A stretch of 64,000 nt of DNA from positions 15,570,501 through 15,634,500 of the forward strand of contig CM074865.1 in the NCBI GenBank assembly GCA_037501455.1, in the 5' to 3' direction. Positions 43,972 through 56,439 of the stretch are shown piece by piece. A model generated the notes under the pieces. It was not told where the DNA came from. It made no database searches and saw nothing but the letters and a program-made list of their open reading frames with translations. Made by a program: the position numbers and the translations under genes. Position 1 is the first letter of the stretch. Each line of letters opens with the position of its first letter. Source of the DNA: Lantana camara. Its lineage: Eukaryota; Streptophyta; Magnoliopsida; Lamiales; Verbenaceae.

Positions 43972-46900
43972 TCCTAAGGTGGTATCAGAGCTCCAGGTTG
44001 CAAAACCGGAGTTCTAGTGTCGTGTCCTATCGAGTCTAGGTCGTACGGCTTAGGAACTACCTGTCAACGTACGCATTGAATTTCTCTTGAACCTTGAACT
44101 TGATTCCTTTCAAGACCTTGTTGGATTATATGTCATATTTTGCATCAATTTGTGGCCTTGGTGTTGATTATGTGTCATGAGCATGCTCAAATCGCATGCA
44201 TTTATTCTCGAATGAGTTGTAAATTATAGATTACGAAGATAATATCAAACCACGGCCAATCTCTATGACAATAACGAGCTATCACAAGCTCTATTTTCAA
44301 GCATGGAAGATGTAGGAATGCACCAGGGAATTTCATAGAAGAATTTGAAGATCATGACCATTCCTTAATGGAGCTACGGTTTGAAAGGTAGAATCTGGAA
44401 TAGAAGGTCGATTGTGGCAAAATTTACAAGTTTTGTGGTAGTTGGTGAAGGTTCAATGAAATAGTGGTGGAGTGTATGATGATTACAACTCACAAGAATC
44501 AACACATACACCTACATTACAAGAGTTAGTCAACCGGATTCAACGGGATTGTTTAACCCAAGGAATGGAGTGAAGAAAATCTCAAAGGTAATTTAGTTAG
44601 AAGTTCGGATCAAAGAAGAGGCGATGGTGATCAAGAGGGCTAGAGGCAAAATCAACTATCGAGAGATAAGCAACAAAGGTCCTTAAGGATGATTCTCCAA
44701 GTGAATCAAGCTAATTGGGTTCAAGTTCGAAGTAGAAGATTTGGGATATACCCGGATTTGTGAATGGTGAGCGAGGTGAATCGGCAAAGTAGAACTTCCA
44801 AATAAATCAAGTTTTAGAAGCCAAGTGCGGGAAGAAGGAAAAGAAGAGGAAATGGGGATACTTTGAGTTTCGAGTAAGGAAGAAGCTGAATTTGAAAAGA
44901 GTTAAAGAAAATCAATCCAACATGGTGAGTGCAAACGTATGAAAGGCAACAACGCTAAAGGTTTATCTTCGGCTGCATTAGAATTTATCTTCCAGATCCA
45001 AGATGAATTGTCGTGTTGAGAGGTTGAATTGGGAACTATGGTACAACAAATGGAAACAATAAAGAAAGGCAAAGAGCTAGTGGAGGAAATTATGAAGTCA
45101 GATTTAGGAAATTGGAGGATGAGTTCATTCCACCAATTTGAACTCATAAAGTATAAGTCAAGGGAACGTTGATCAAGGTGCTAATCAAGGTGAAGATTCG
45201 CAACATCTTTGGAGGTCGATACTTGGGAAAAAGTCGAAATACCAATTCTATGGGTTTAGAAGCCTTTGGTTTGAAGAAGTTGTAATCTCGAGCTATAGAG
45301 ACACACAAATTGATACAAGGAAAACTTATGAAGATTTTGAAGACCGTGGGAAGAACGAGAGATGATCAACAAGATCAAATCGAACCGTAATTTAGGAGAT
45401 GAAGAACAAGTTACCGAGCTAAAGCTGACCACTACGGTGACAGGTGTATTGCATTCATGGCACGCGCATCATAAGTTGTATTAAATTATTTAATTTTCTT
45501 TAATTATATGTGCGTACATCCTTAATTGATATAATTGCCCCAATTTGTTGCATCTTTGATTGCTTGCTACGTGTATTGGCATCTTAATCCCACATGCATT
45601 GTTTAGTGTTTACTTGATAGAAAATTTTCTCCCATTCATCAAGTGTTACTCCGACCGGGTCTTACTCGAATCAAGACACGAATATTGTTGGATTGCCAGG
45701 TATATGGAATGAAGGGAAAAAGGGAAATACGGAGGCCGGAAAGTAGAATTGGATCTTGGAATGAAGGAAGTGGGTTATCGTCCCTACAAACACTTCAAAG
45801 TGAATGTGAGTAAGATCACCAAACACGTTTAATAGCAAGGACCATTTATACCAAGGAAGCTAGTTGAAGAAGTTGAGAATCTTCAATTCAAGAAGCAATG
45901 TAATGAGTTTAACGGTTAGAGATAGGAATTCTTAAGGGGGAGAGCTTGACCGGGAAATAACTTAAATTCGTGGTTGTGCTCGAATGGATCACTCCTAGTG
46001 AGAGCCATGGAAATGCAAGAGTCAACAAGTAACTGGGTTCTATGCCAGTGGCAAGAGATGAAATGGAAGGTTTAGCATTCAAGAGAATTTCAAGATCGAA
46101 GTGAATGAAGATTTGAGAATAATATTGGAAGAGATAAGTGCTTAGAAAGATGAAGATACGAATTCACGGAATGCTTGGGATTTGGAACTATAAGACAGGG
46201 TAAAAGATTGATTGTCGGTAACTTCGGTCGGAGAATCAGCCTCGCTAATTTCTTACTATGAGACTTACAAACTAGATCTACGAGGTTGGAAAGATTGTTT
46301 ATGACATAACGTACCTCATGCGTTGGAGACGATGGGACCGTGAAGGAGTTACAAGAAATGGTAAAGAGGGCATCGGATAATAAAAGTTAATCCAATCACA
46401 ATATTCCACAATGATGAAGTGAGAATCAATTCAACGAGAGATAGAAGTGGAAAATCTAGAAGAGATCACAACATGAGCAAGAGAAGTTGCCAATTTGTCA
46501 ATCATTTCTCCGTGATGAACCGGGGATGAACCTAAGACTTGAAGGCTAGGATTTGAGCATTAAAGATTAGATCGAGCATCCGAGGAGGTTGAGTATAATT
46601 CGTGGAGAAGGATGAATTAATTGGGTTAAGATCAAGTGCACACTAAAATCTAGAGTTTCAGACCGCGTTGTTTAGAAAGGAAAAAGGAAAACATTATGGA
46701 AGGGAGACTGAGTGGTCGTTTAAGTAATGAACATACCGGGGATTTCAATATATGACACAAACGGTAGAGGAATCTCCAAGAGCAAATCAGGTGATTGAAT
46801 CGGAGCACTACGATGGAAGATTCCTGAACAATGGTGAACGGTACATCAGGCATCCATGGCATATGCATACATGCAATTTTCATTCGAATAATCTTATAAT

Positions 46901-47391
46901 GTTAAGTGCTTTGATTGCTTGTTGTATTAACTGCTTTTATGTGCTTGATACTTGATGTATTTGATTTCCCCTACTTGTTTCTTGTGTGGTTATTGCGTGA
47001 TTGTTTATTTAAGTGTTGTTTTGAGAGCTTGAGAGTTTCTCTTTCTTTTTGTTTGAGAGACGGGGTTCTCTCATTGTCTGTTTGAGAGACGGGGGCTCTC
47101 ACTTGTTGTTTGAGAGACGGGGTTCTCTCATTGTTTGTTTGAGAGACGGGGTTCTCTCTCTTTGTTGTACTACTTGCTTTGTTTGATAGAATTCCGAGAG
47201 TTTAGGCTTCGGTGAGTTAAGGGTCGTGACTTAACAACAACTGAAGACCCCTTGTGGCTTGAAGACCTTTTTCGAACTAATTCCTGACGGGGAGTTGCTA
47301 ACCCGCGTGGGATGAACACAGGAGAGCTGCTTAAGAGTCCAGAACTCGAGGCAGTGGACCTGGGGACCAAGTCCTCTTAAGGGGGAGAGGT
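43972..47391 (+). other. Non-coding interior of the LARD-like element
   Basis: It begins TCCTAAGG then the PBS TGGTATCAGAGC, and ends with the PPT. I checked all frames listed and by eye; none shows RT, protease, integrase or Gag blocks. The text is purine-rich (many GAAG, AAGA words), which may reflect a decayed gag-pol or conserved structural RNA. Confidence 0.7.
47050..47165 (+). repeat. Minisatellite, about 30-bp unit, four copies
   Basis: GTTTGAGAGACGGGGTTCTCTC recurs four times with slightly variable spacers (CATTGTCT, ACTTGTT, CATTGTTT). Each unit holds a GAGA..TCTC inverted pair. It lies near the 3' end of the LARD interior. Confidence 0.9.
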
Positions 47392-50300
47392 TGTGACACC
47401 CCGATTTCTCGGCCATACAGGTACGTACGCCACGCGTGTGAGTTTTTAGATTTAGGATTTATTTGATTCCTTTTTCTACCTAATTGCGTTATCTTAATTC
47501 TCTTGACTTGAATACCTGCAATTATATGATATAAATTTTCTAGTCTTTGTGAAATTTATTACGTGAATTGTATATTTATTTCCCCGAGCATGATTAAGTG
47601 TTTAAATTAATTTCAATTGTGAGAATTCTATGCCTATTTGTTCTTAATTGAAGCTTTGTATAACTTATGTACTTAATTGATAATTTCTTAAGGACTTATT
47701 CGTAACTTTTATAAATTGAGTACCTAATTGCATAACTTTATATTTGTTGAGGTCTTAGTTGCAATTTCCCCTCTTTTCTTCCCCTTCTTGCATGATATGT
47801 ATACATACACACACATACACTTCTTTTCTTCTTATTTCAACACAAACACAAGACACACACACTCCATTTCTTTCCCTCTCCCATTCGATTTGTCAAGAGA
47901 AGCCAAGAGCCAAGTTTCTTCCTCCATTTTTCCACAAGAATCAAGCTCAAGACCTTCATGTTTTCTTCCCCTTCATCTTCTCTTTCTTTCAAGGTAAGAT
48001 ACATGTGTATATTTTGGTGACTCATGAAGGCTTTGTTGGGGCTTTGGATGTTTGTTAGATTCATGAACTTAAATGCATTATTTTTGAAGTTAGGGAGATA
48101 ATATGTGCATATTTGATATGAGTTGTATGAAGTTTAGAGCATAGATGATCACTTTCTTTTAGGGGTTTCTTGAATGATTTTGGTTGAATCTAAGCATGTT
48201 TCCTTGGATTAAATGTTGCCTACTTGATATATATGATTATTTGCATGATATGTGATTATTTTGGAGTATTTGGTTGAGCCTTGAAGTGGTTTTGCTTCCT
48301 TCCCAGTTCCCCTTCGAGCAACCCCTGTTTTTGCCTTTTTTTCTAGCGCAGAAGGACTACCCGGGCGGGTAGTTTTTACACTACAAAAATTCCCGGGCGG
48401 GTAGTTTGGTACCGAGGAGTTTCTGTACCTGCTCTACCCGGCCGGGTAAATTTCTGCCTTGTTTTTACCCGGCCGGTTACTCCCTCATCCGAACTCCTAT
48501 TGACCTGATTTTTGAACCGTTGGAAACCTCTTGAAGTCTAATACAATCTCCAATTGGAATCATCTCAATATATTTTGTCAATTGTGAGATATAATCAATT
48601 CTTTTTGGTGTCGCCACTTCGCCGGAAATCTGCTTTCACCCAACTTTAAGCTTACACCATTTTCTCCTCGCTTTGAACCAAATGTCGTGCCATATATCAT
48701 TTTAAAGGTCTATGTGTATAGTTTCATTACCAAGAAACAAAACCCAATTCCAATTTATAGAACTCAAGATATTTCCATTTTCCTACAGCTTGTGCATCCC
48801 CGAAAACTGTCAGCTTTTCCTAAACTTCGCCAAAACCGTTCTTCTTGCATTCCTTTCACCCCTTTGGCTCCCGAATGTGACTTATATGAATTATATGCTT
48901 ACTTAATTGGTATTTATGCTCTTATGTGACACTCATTGGTCTTTACTTTCCTAAACTTGATTGTGTGAACTCGTGCTTTATATATGAATTGAATTCGTCT
49001 GAGTAATTGAGCACATGAACACGATCACACCATTTCATGACATATTTATGAATTCATGCATATTGAATCATGCCATGACATGATGCACGACTTCATGAAC
49101 ATCTCCGTGCGTCCTACTTGGTTCCATTTTGAGTCTTGTCTCACGAGTATTGTCATTGTCCTTCTTGCACAGTGATCTCCTCGGTGGAGACTTTCCGGTT
49201 TCGTGGTCATTCTCTTGGTCTTTCTTGCACTTAGAGGTGAGGGTTTTCTTTATAAACGACCTATAACCTTGCATGAATTAAAAGTATGCCAAATGGTTTT
49301 CATATTAAAGTTAACCATATCTTTTATATCGGCTATGTACCGGAAATGATTTATAAACTGCATAGTGTTAATCCAAGCCTGTTTTACGAGATATCGCTGA
49401 TTGCCCCCGGATTTTCTAGCGCTGGGCTAGCCGGTGTGGATCTTGTACCTGTTCCTGGGGCCCAGGGGCTTGTGTATTGAGAGAACTGGGGAGGCATCGG
49501 GCCGACGGTGAACTCTTGCACAGGTCCCATCCTGTTGGACTACCCGGATACCCACCAGGAGGTTTGGTGGGAGATGGGGCTCCGATCTGAGGGAGTCATG
49601 AACCCGAAGATCACCCTGATGCGCGGATGTGGAGGTTAGCTACCGGCCACATTGCACCCGGAGAAAGGAGATTAATTTATATTTGTTTTTCCCGCCTGAT
49701 AATTAATTATAACTCCTGTTTACTGCTTGTTCCCTGATTACCTGCTTATACTCGTCATTTAATAAGTGAAAAGTGGAGTCCAGGATGGAATAAGTACCCG
49801 TTCTCGCCGGGTCCCCTTAAAATGTTAAACATAGATATCCGTAACCTCTGGTAGGCCTCCAGTTCCTGTTCAACACCTGAGTTCGTGGATCGGCAAGGTA
49901 AAATAGGCTTCAACAGAGGGCGTACGGATATCGACACATGCATATTATATCCCCGTTTATCTGACCTGCATGCTTGAACATAATTCCACCCGTACGCATT
50001 GATTTACTTCTGATTTATGTCTCCTGTTTTAATAACTAATAATGTACAGTGGAATTATGCCTGCCTGATTACCTGTCTATATATATATATATATGTGTGT
50101 GTGTACCCCCTTCACTCAGTCAGTTGGCTGACCTCTCCCTCTCGTTGTTTTTAGTCATGTCTTGAAGGTTCTGTGGTCGTTAGGCTCGAGTCTTTTGAGG
50201 TTCTTGTTCGAGTCTTGGTCTAGCTTGCACTACATTGTACCGCATTCACATTTCCTGCTTTATTTTAGGCCTTGTCGGCCAATGTATTCTACTTTTGCTT

Positions 50301-50591
50301 TATCGAATTCGGGACAGGTTAGGACAGGTTGTATTTTCTTTAGTTGAACCCGTTTTCCTTTCCTGCTTGTATTGTTTTTACGTATTGGTTGTGAATACAT
50401 GACTGTCTTATTCCTGCTGCTCTGTTCCTGTTGATTTGTTGGTAAGGGTCTAGTCCCGCCTAGCACAGGGTTGTTTTTTTTATTTATGTCTCCGTTCGCT
50501 ATGAGCTTAGTTCATGTATGGACTTTCCATTTCATGGGTAGACAGGGCTCATAGTACGGGGGATGTGGGGCCCTCCGTCTAGGGTGTCACA
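47392..50591 (+). repeat. 3' LTR of the LARD-like element
   Basis: A 3,200-bp LTR, near-identical to 40725-43971 but without the 46-base duplication. It is preceded by the PPT and followed by the TGCAA target duplication. Confidence 0.9.
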
Positions 50592-50906
50592 TGCAACAAC
50601 CATATATAAATTAAACAATTCCCTCCAATCAATCATTCCATTCCCATGCATGTGTAATGTTTTCAACAGCCATTAACCTCCAATTTGCCTCCAAGTTTCC
50701 CGCGCAGCAGTCAGCAACAACTTAAGGCCAGCTTTTCCGAAAGTTTCTTCATAACACGATCAAACTCGTACCAATCTTGTATTTGAACCCCAAATCTACA
50801 ATAAAACAACAAAACATCAATTTCTTTCAAGATAATATCAATTCAAGCATAATTCGGGGTATAATTTCCATCATAAAAATGGTAAATTAACGAGTTATCA
50901 TACAAC
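50592..50906 (-). repeat. Truncated inverted LTR, right part
   Basis: In reverse it starts TGATAACTCGTTAATTTACC and matches the beginning of the 30523 solo LTR, so 50906 is the true outer edge of this copy. Viral protease sequence resumes at once at 50907, showing the LTR inserted into the viral genome. Confidence 0.85.
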
Positions 50907-51468
50907 TATCAAGCAAAGCATTTCCTAAGATTATGTCATAGGAACTTCCTGTCATATTTACATCTAAATAACATTTAACAATTATTCTAGATTTATCAAT
51001 ATTTATTGGAATGGATATTTGTTAGGTACATGCAATTAATTTTCCTTTAAAATTTTCATAATAGAAAACCTCATTTAAGGTTTCTACCATTAATCCTTTA
51101 TTCTTTATTTTAGCAAAGTGATTTGCACTTGCTCCTGTATCTATTAAAATTTTTGGTTCTTTAATATATTTTTGACCATTAAAGTATTCTCCTAAAATGA
51201 TCATTGTTTTATTTACTGAATGTTTGTTTATACTCAAAGTTCTAGTTATATTCATTCTTTGACTTCTTCTAGATATACTATTTCTTCCGAATTCTATTTG
51301 AGGATTTTTACTAGAAGATCCTTCTTCTATCAAAGATTTATTTATAATTTCTAATTCATAATTTGTTATTTCTTTCGGATCTTCAAGTAGAGGTAATTTA
51401 GCTGAAGCTATTTCTCTACATTCTTCATCTATTTTTAAATGTGGTTTATCTTTGATAAATTTTCCCAT
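50907..51468 (-). pseudogene. Viral aspartic protease
   Basis: The minus frame 51022-51468 carries LIDTGASANHF (catalytic D-T-G at 51133-51141), and after a stop it continues with SSYDIILGNALLDS, the second conserved protease block. In the family this domain is the N-terminal part of the protease-RT polyprotein. A stop at 51022 and the inverted LTR at 50906 separate it from RT. Confidence 0.85.
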
Positions 51469-51469
51469 A

Positions 51470-52108
51470 GTTACTATTACTTAGAACATATAATGCTCTA
51501 TAGTAAATAGAGAAAGCTTTACTTTTGTCTTTCAATCCTATATCATTTGTGAATTTGTAATGTAAACTTAATGTTTCATCTATATTATGATCATTTATAT
51601 TTACACTATATTTGGGATATAAATCAAATAACACAAATTTCCTTCTATAGTTCCTAGATGACTTCTCTTCGCACCTGTAAATCTTTGATCATGAAGAGAA
51701 AGTACTATAGGACTATCTATTCATTCTCTAAACAATGATTTTATCAGAAATTGAACTCTTCCTAAATATATATATTGTATTTTACTTTTTTTCTTTTTTA
51801 TCTTTTATTTTGTTCAAAGCTTGATTTATAGTAGCTTTTGTTAACAGGTTAATCTTAACTTGCCCTGAAGTATGCTCGATATTTATAGATTTTTCTACTT
51901 CATGGTAGTCATATATATTTATTTTCTTTCTTTTTATAAGACTTGATATTCCCTTAAAAATACTTTGGCTAGGATTTGTAGCATTTAATTTTAGTTTCTT
52001 TATCTTATCTAGAGTTTCTTTATTTAAGGTAATGCGTTCTGCATATCCTTCTGGTCCTTCATAAATATCTATTTCTTCATCAGATAATTCTGTTATTTGA
52101 GAACTCAT
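51470..52108 (-). pseudogene. Viral movement protein, frameshifted
   Basis: The frame 51782-52108 (acidic start ELSDEEIDIYEG, then HTSGQVKINLLTKATINQAL) and the frame 51446-51634 (LYPKYSVNINDHNIDETLSL) correspond in order to the N-terminal and central parts of a 30K-type caulimovirid movement protein, which opens plasmodesmata. The piece between them (about 51640-51780) is in a third frame. The position directly after the coat protein supports the call. Frame changes make it non-functional. Confidence 0.72.
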
Positions 52109-52251
52109 TCTGATTCAGAATCTATTTTTGAAGATATTTCATTTTCTGATAGATCAGATTCTTTCATATATATTTCTTTTCCAAAATAATTTTCTATATT
52201 AGAAACTTCTTTAAGTTCATCTCTTATTTCTAAAAATTCATTTTCTATATT

Positions 52252-54244
52252 TTAAATATGTTTAGCCTTAGGTTTTGGACATTCGGGGGATTTATGACCT
52301 TCTTCTCCACAATTCCAATATTGACATTTAGTTAAATTTTTATTTAATGCCTTATTAGATCTATTTTCGTACTTATTTCTTTTAAAAAACTTTCTTCTAG
52401 GTTTTATATTCTTCCTTTGAAATTTTTTAATATTTTTTCTTATAAAATTTTCTTTTATTCCTTTTCGGATATGTTTTTCTATTACTTGCCCATTGTGTAG
52501 GTAATTCTACTGTATCACAACAAAGTTTAGTTATTCTTTTAGATTTTTATATAATTGTTGTTCACTCCATATTCTTTTAAGTTCTATTGTTAGTACTTTT
52601 ATTCTTCCTCCAAAATTTTGAGGATACATATCTTTCTTTTCTCTCCATACTTTATTCATATGATTATTCCATAGATATGGAAGTTTAGTATAAAACATAT
52701 TTAAAATTATTTCTTGAGATTCTGTACTATAATATTGGGTATAATAATAATCTCTAAATTCACATACATAATTTTTAATATTACACATGGAGAATATACT
52801 TAGGTTTCTTATATTACTTCTTGCTTTATCTTTTTCTCTTTCCATTTCTATTTCTTTATTAGTTATCCATGATTCACCTAAAAATTCATCATATATATTT
52901 CCAACTATACTTTGTACTTCTGTTCTTATATCTGTATCAAAACCAGATTCCATTCCGGCTTTCATTATTCCTTGTATATCAGGAGATACTCCTTCCCTCC
53001 ATTTAAGAACTATTCCATCAAATGAAGTTATAATATATTCACTCTTCTTTGTAGCTCCTCAATATATTTCATCTTGGGTTAATAAGAAACTTATCATATC
53101 ATTCTGCCACTTTACTATAGCTTTTCTATTATCTAGATTTAATTTACTCCCTTGGAGATTTATAGGTTCATTATATTGTTCTGTAGGTTGATATTTTGGA
53201 TTATAAGATATATTCTTTTTACTTTGTTCTTTATTTTTCTTAGGTCTATAATATGTTTTAGGGTAATTATGATTAGAACCCATAGAGGATTCTGGAGTTT
53301 CATTAGTTACTCCTGAAGGTTCTCCTGTTGTATTCATTCTAACTTCATATTCAACTATATCATCAAGATTTATTTTTCAAATTCTTCTATCAAATCGTTT
53401 ACCTCATTCATTATTTTCAGAATTTTCTTCTAGTTTAGTTTCCTTTATAATTTCTTTTAATTTTGATTCTTCTTTAATTTTATTTTCTTTATCATCTTGT
53501 TCTTTTAATAATTTAGGAAGGTATATAGTATACATATATTCATCAAATGATCCAAGTTCATATTTCCTATCTGTTGGTATAGTAATAATCTTTGTAGGTG
53601 TTTTTATTGTTCTTTCTATTTCTCTTTTCTTATCTAATTTTGTCTTCTTAATATTATCTTGAAAAAGATTATTTAATTGTTTTATTTCAATCCTAATAAC
53701 TTGGATTTCTGTATTTATATTTTTAATTTCAGACTTTAATTTTGCTATTTCTTCTAATAATGTATTTATAGAATTTACAACTGATTCAATATGATTCATT
53801 TATGGTGAAGAGAGTTGTCAATCTGTATCATCATATGATTCATACCCTCCTTCTGTATATGTTTCATTTAAATTCCAACTATCTGAGCAAAAGTTTAAAT
53901 ATATCAAAGATGTATGTAATAATATTCCTATTATATAACTTTCTATTATTGTTATCATAATTTTTTCTATTTTTACCAATTTTTCGAGGCTTCTTCCTTT
54001 TGTTCTCTTATTTTTTGTTTACACAATTTTATTTTATTTTTTATTTCTTTATTACTTTTATTTTCTCTTTTATATTCTTCAAGTATTGTTTTTAATCTTA
54101 AAATATTATTTACATTATTCTTCCATTTGTTAAAATGGATTGCTTGATTAGTTTTTAATAATCTTAGCATTTATATTGCCAAAAGGTTTATATAATGATC
54201 TCTATCATTCTTATGGCTATTCATCTTATCTTAATAATATTTAC
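52252..54244 (-). pseudogene. Viral coat protein, broken, with altered zinc knuckle
   Basis: Successive minus frames (53973-54170, 53404-53799, 53059-53337, 52531-52965) give a coiled-coil Lys/Glu-rich N-terminus, a linker, and a core containing YYTQYYSTESQEIILNMFY and LPYLWNNHMNKVW. They end in KCQYWNCGEEGHKSPECPK (about 52270-52330). Caulimovirid coat proteins carry a knuckle of form CXCX2CX4HX4C; here the second position is Y, so one Cys is lost. The 5' end of the frame continues beyond the solo LTR at 54245 (to about 56205). Several stops are present. Confidence 0.82.
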
Positions 54245-56162
54245 TGTTAGGAATAGTGCCCTAGAAAGCCGATTGTATATCCGCTTTGTACTTTTTCTTA
54301 TTGAGATCACAGACAATCTTTGAATAAAATAACGAATTAAGGCAGCACTTCTTTATATGCTCTTGTTTGGTATGCGTTTACTTTAGCTGTGCATGTATGA
54401 GAACTCCCCTAATCCTGATGACTTTAGGACTCTACCATTTAGGTGAAATGGTTCATGAAACGAGCCCTATTTCACATAAGTCATGATTAGTAAAATACTC
54501 CAAGCCGATGAGTCCTACAGACAGTGGGAGTGTCAACCTGACTCCTCTAAGGCTTGCTTGTGGGATCACGCCCTTAAGAAGGACCACCTTGTTTCATGGA
54601 GGTGCAAAGTGTATAGTTCATACGTGCGTGATACATGAGGGTGCTTACTTCAATAAGTAAGTTCACTGAGGTGCCCCGTGTGAGAAGATTCCTAAATGGG
54701 AAAGGAAGTTTCTATTTCAGGAAATGAAAACTTCAGATTAGGAAATATCTCACGAGTCATTGATGTGATTAATTGATCCTTTGACTTGAGGTTCCATGTC
54801 ACTTTATGAGTTAACTCTGTAGTCTTAGGTATAAGCTTTAAAGGGTGTCGCCTTAGACAACTGATTCAAGGCTTATGTTGGGGCTGCACAAGTGACTCAT
54901 GAAAGTGAATGAGAATCGAGAAAGGACCTACACTTCCATTTGCAAGGTGATCTCTTATTGTGTAAGTCATTCATATGCCATATGGAGTCCTTGGCCAAGG
55001 CAGTAGATCAAGACATCAAGAAAAGGGTTTCTTGGATTGAGATCAAATGGATATGAAATGCAATTAGCTTTAAGACCAGATTATTAGGGTTCTGATTATT
55101 CCCTTACCCTAGATCTTGGTTGAGAGATAGTAAGTAGGAAGATTGTATCTCACATGAATAAATGACTTAAAGGTTATGTCGAATCGAGACATTCCAATTC
55201 AGCTAGGGGTTAAACACCTGTTGCTAGACTATGGTCGTTTAATCTGTGGACTGATTAATTAATTAGTGAATTAATTAATTAGGGTCACTGCTAATTGAAT
55301 TGAGAACCTAGAGGGTCACACACAACAACTTGGTTACATGAGTTGAGGCTTTAAAATGATTAAACGAGTTAATCAAGCCAAGAGGGTTCCACACGTGTGG
55401 GTCACGTGACTGGACACGTGTCCTTGGGACACGTGTGTCACACGTGTATGTTTGTTTATATATTAAATAATTAATGTGTTAATTATTTAATAGACTTTGG
55501 TTTAATTTTGAATTAAAATGAAAGTCTTGTTTTGGAGAAAATTAATCTAGTTAATTAATTAATTAGATAAAATAAGTTATTTATTTATTTAATAAATAAA
55601 GTATAAAATTATCCAAAAGGATTTTGGATATTTTTAGCTCTCTTAAAAGTTGATTTGAATTAAAATTCAAAGTCAAAGTTCAAAATTACTTGATGATCAA
55701 GTAATAAGAGAGAAGGACCAAATCCTTAGTCCATAAGGACTAGGATTTCGGCCGCCCCTCTCTACTTATATATAGGGGAGCTCGAGTTCCCTTTAGAGAG
55801 TGATTGACAATTCTTTTGGTTCATGTGTTGAACACCATCCTTTCTCCAAGATCAAATAAACCCTAGATTAAGCCTAAACACTAACTAGAGAACTAGCATC
55901 CTTACTAGTTAGATTGTAGTCAAGTTGGTGGACTATCTCTAGAGAGCTTCAAGTTAGAAGTTTTGAAGATTCGAGCTTTACCAAGGAGAGGGGATCAAGC
56001 CGCGAGAAGAGCGTTCTTGGGTGGCTTGAAACGCTTCAAGAAAGATTATTGAAAAGTAAGTTTCTAATCTCTACGAATTTCGGATACACGATTGCGAGTC
56101 CAAGATCCTTTTGTTGGAAAATTTTTAAATTTCCGCTGCTTTCTGATTCCAGTTTTCCAACA
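54245..56162 (+). repeat. Solo LTR in the viral coat-protein region
   Basis: The element starts TGTTAGGAATAGTGCCC and ends TTTTCCAACA, with inverted TGTT/AACA tips. It is flanked by the perfect 5-bp duplication TTTAC (54240-54244, 56163-56167). Length is 1,918 bp with no internal coding region. A promoter-like part has five CACGTG cores (55390-55447) and a TATA-like TACTTATATATAGGGG (55761-55776). It interrupts the viral frame about 15 codons after its likely start. Superfamily not determined, copia more likely from the tips. Confidence 0.88.
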
Positions 56163-56308
56163 TTTACTATGGTATTTATTATATTGATCTTTATACCAAT
56201 TATACATTTAATCAAAATATTTGATTGATTCAATTAATTTTCTTTTATCAAATATTTTTATTTTGTTTTTATTATAATTTATCTTTATTGTTTATTATTT
56301 GGATTATA
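56163..56308 (-). pseudogene. 5' start of the viral coat-protein frame
   Basis: A minus-strand ATG at about 56205 opens a frame (MYNWYKDQYNKYH) that, with the solo LTR removed, runs into the coat-protein frames beyond it with two stops. The ATG lies about 100 bases after the PBS, a plausible first-gene start. Confidence 0.5.
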
Positions 56309-56322
56309 TGGCTCTGATACTA
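56309..56322 (-). other. Viral primer binding site (tRNA-Met type)
   Basis: On the minus strand the site reads TAGTATCAGAGCCA. The consensus used by caulimovirids, complementary to initiator Met tRNA, is TGGTATCAGAGCC; there is one difference. It marks the conventional zero point of the viral genome and sits between small upstream frames and the coat-protein gene. Confidence 0.75.
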
Positions 56323-56439
56323 GCTTGACACGGAATATATTTTGTATTTGGGTGATATTAAACATGATTAGATTATGGCCTTTTCAATATATTTAAGTCT
56401 TCTTATTTCAGAAGCTAACATTGTCTTATGGAACTCTAT

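Larger units (their letters stand above)
40725..50591 (+). mobile_element. Large LTR element without coding capacity (LARD-like)
   Basis: Two long LTRs (40725-43971 and 47392-50591), TGTGACACCC...GGGTGTCACA, are flanked by a perfect 5-bp duplication TGCAA (40720-40724, 50592-50596). A Met-type PBS TGGTATCAGAGC (43980-43991) and a PPT AAGGGGGAGAGG (47379-47390) show plus orientation. The 3.4-kb interior (43972-47391) has no frame with gag or pol similarity and is full of stops. That composition fits a LARD, mobilised by a related gypsy element (inference). The LTRs look about 98% identical apart from one small duplication, so it is recent. Confidence 0.9.

Noticed and set aside
44902..46955. 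Short frames in the LARD interior that might be gag-pol remnants
   Set aside because: I looked for RT, protease, integrase and zinc-knuckle blocks in the six frames and found none.
47050..47165. Short regularly spaced repeats in the LARD interior, CRISPR-like at first glance
   Set aside because: Spacers are only 7-8 bases and similar to each other; it is a simple minisatellite.
56036..56233. Minus frame starting MNQSNILIKC
   Set aside because: It spans the solo LTR edge; its second half is LTR sequence. A different frame continues the coat-protein reading.
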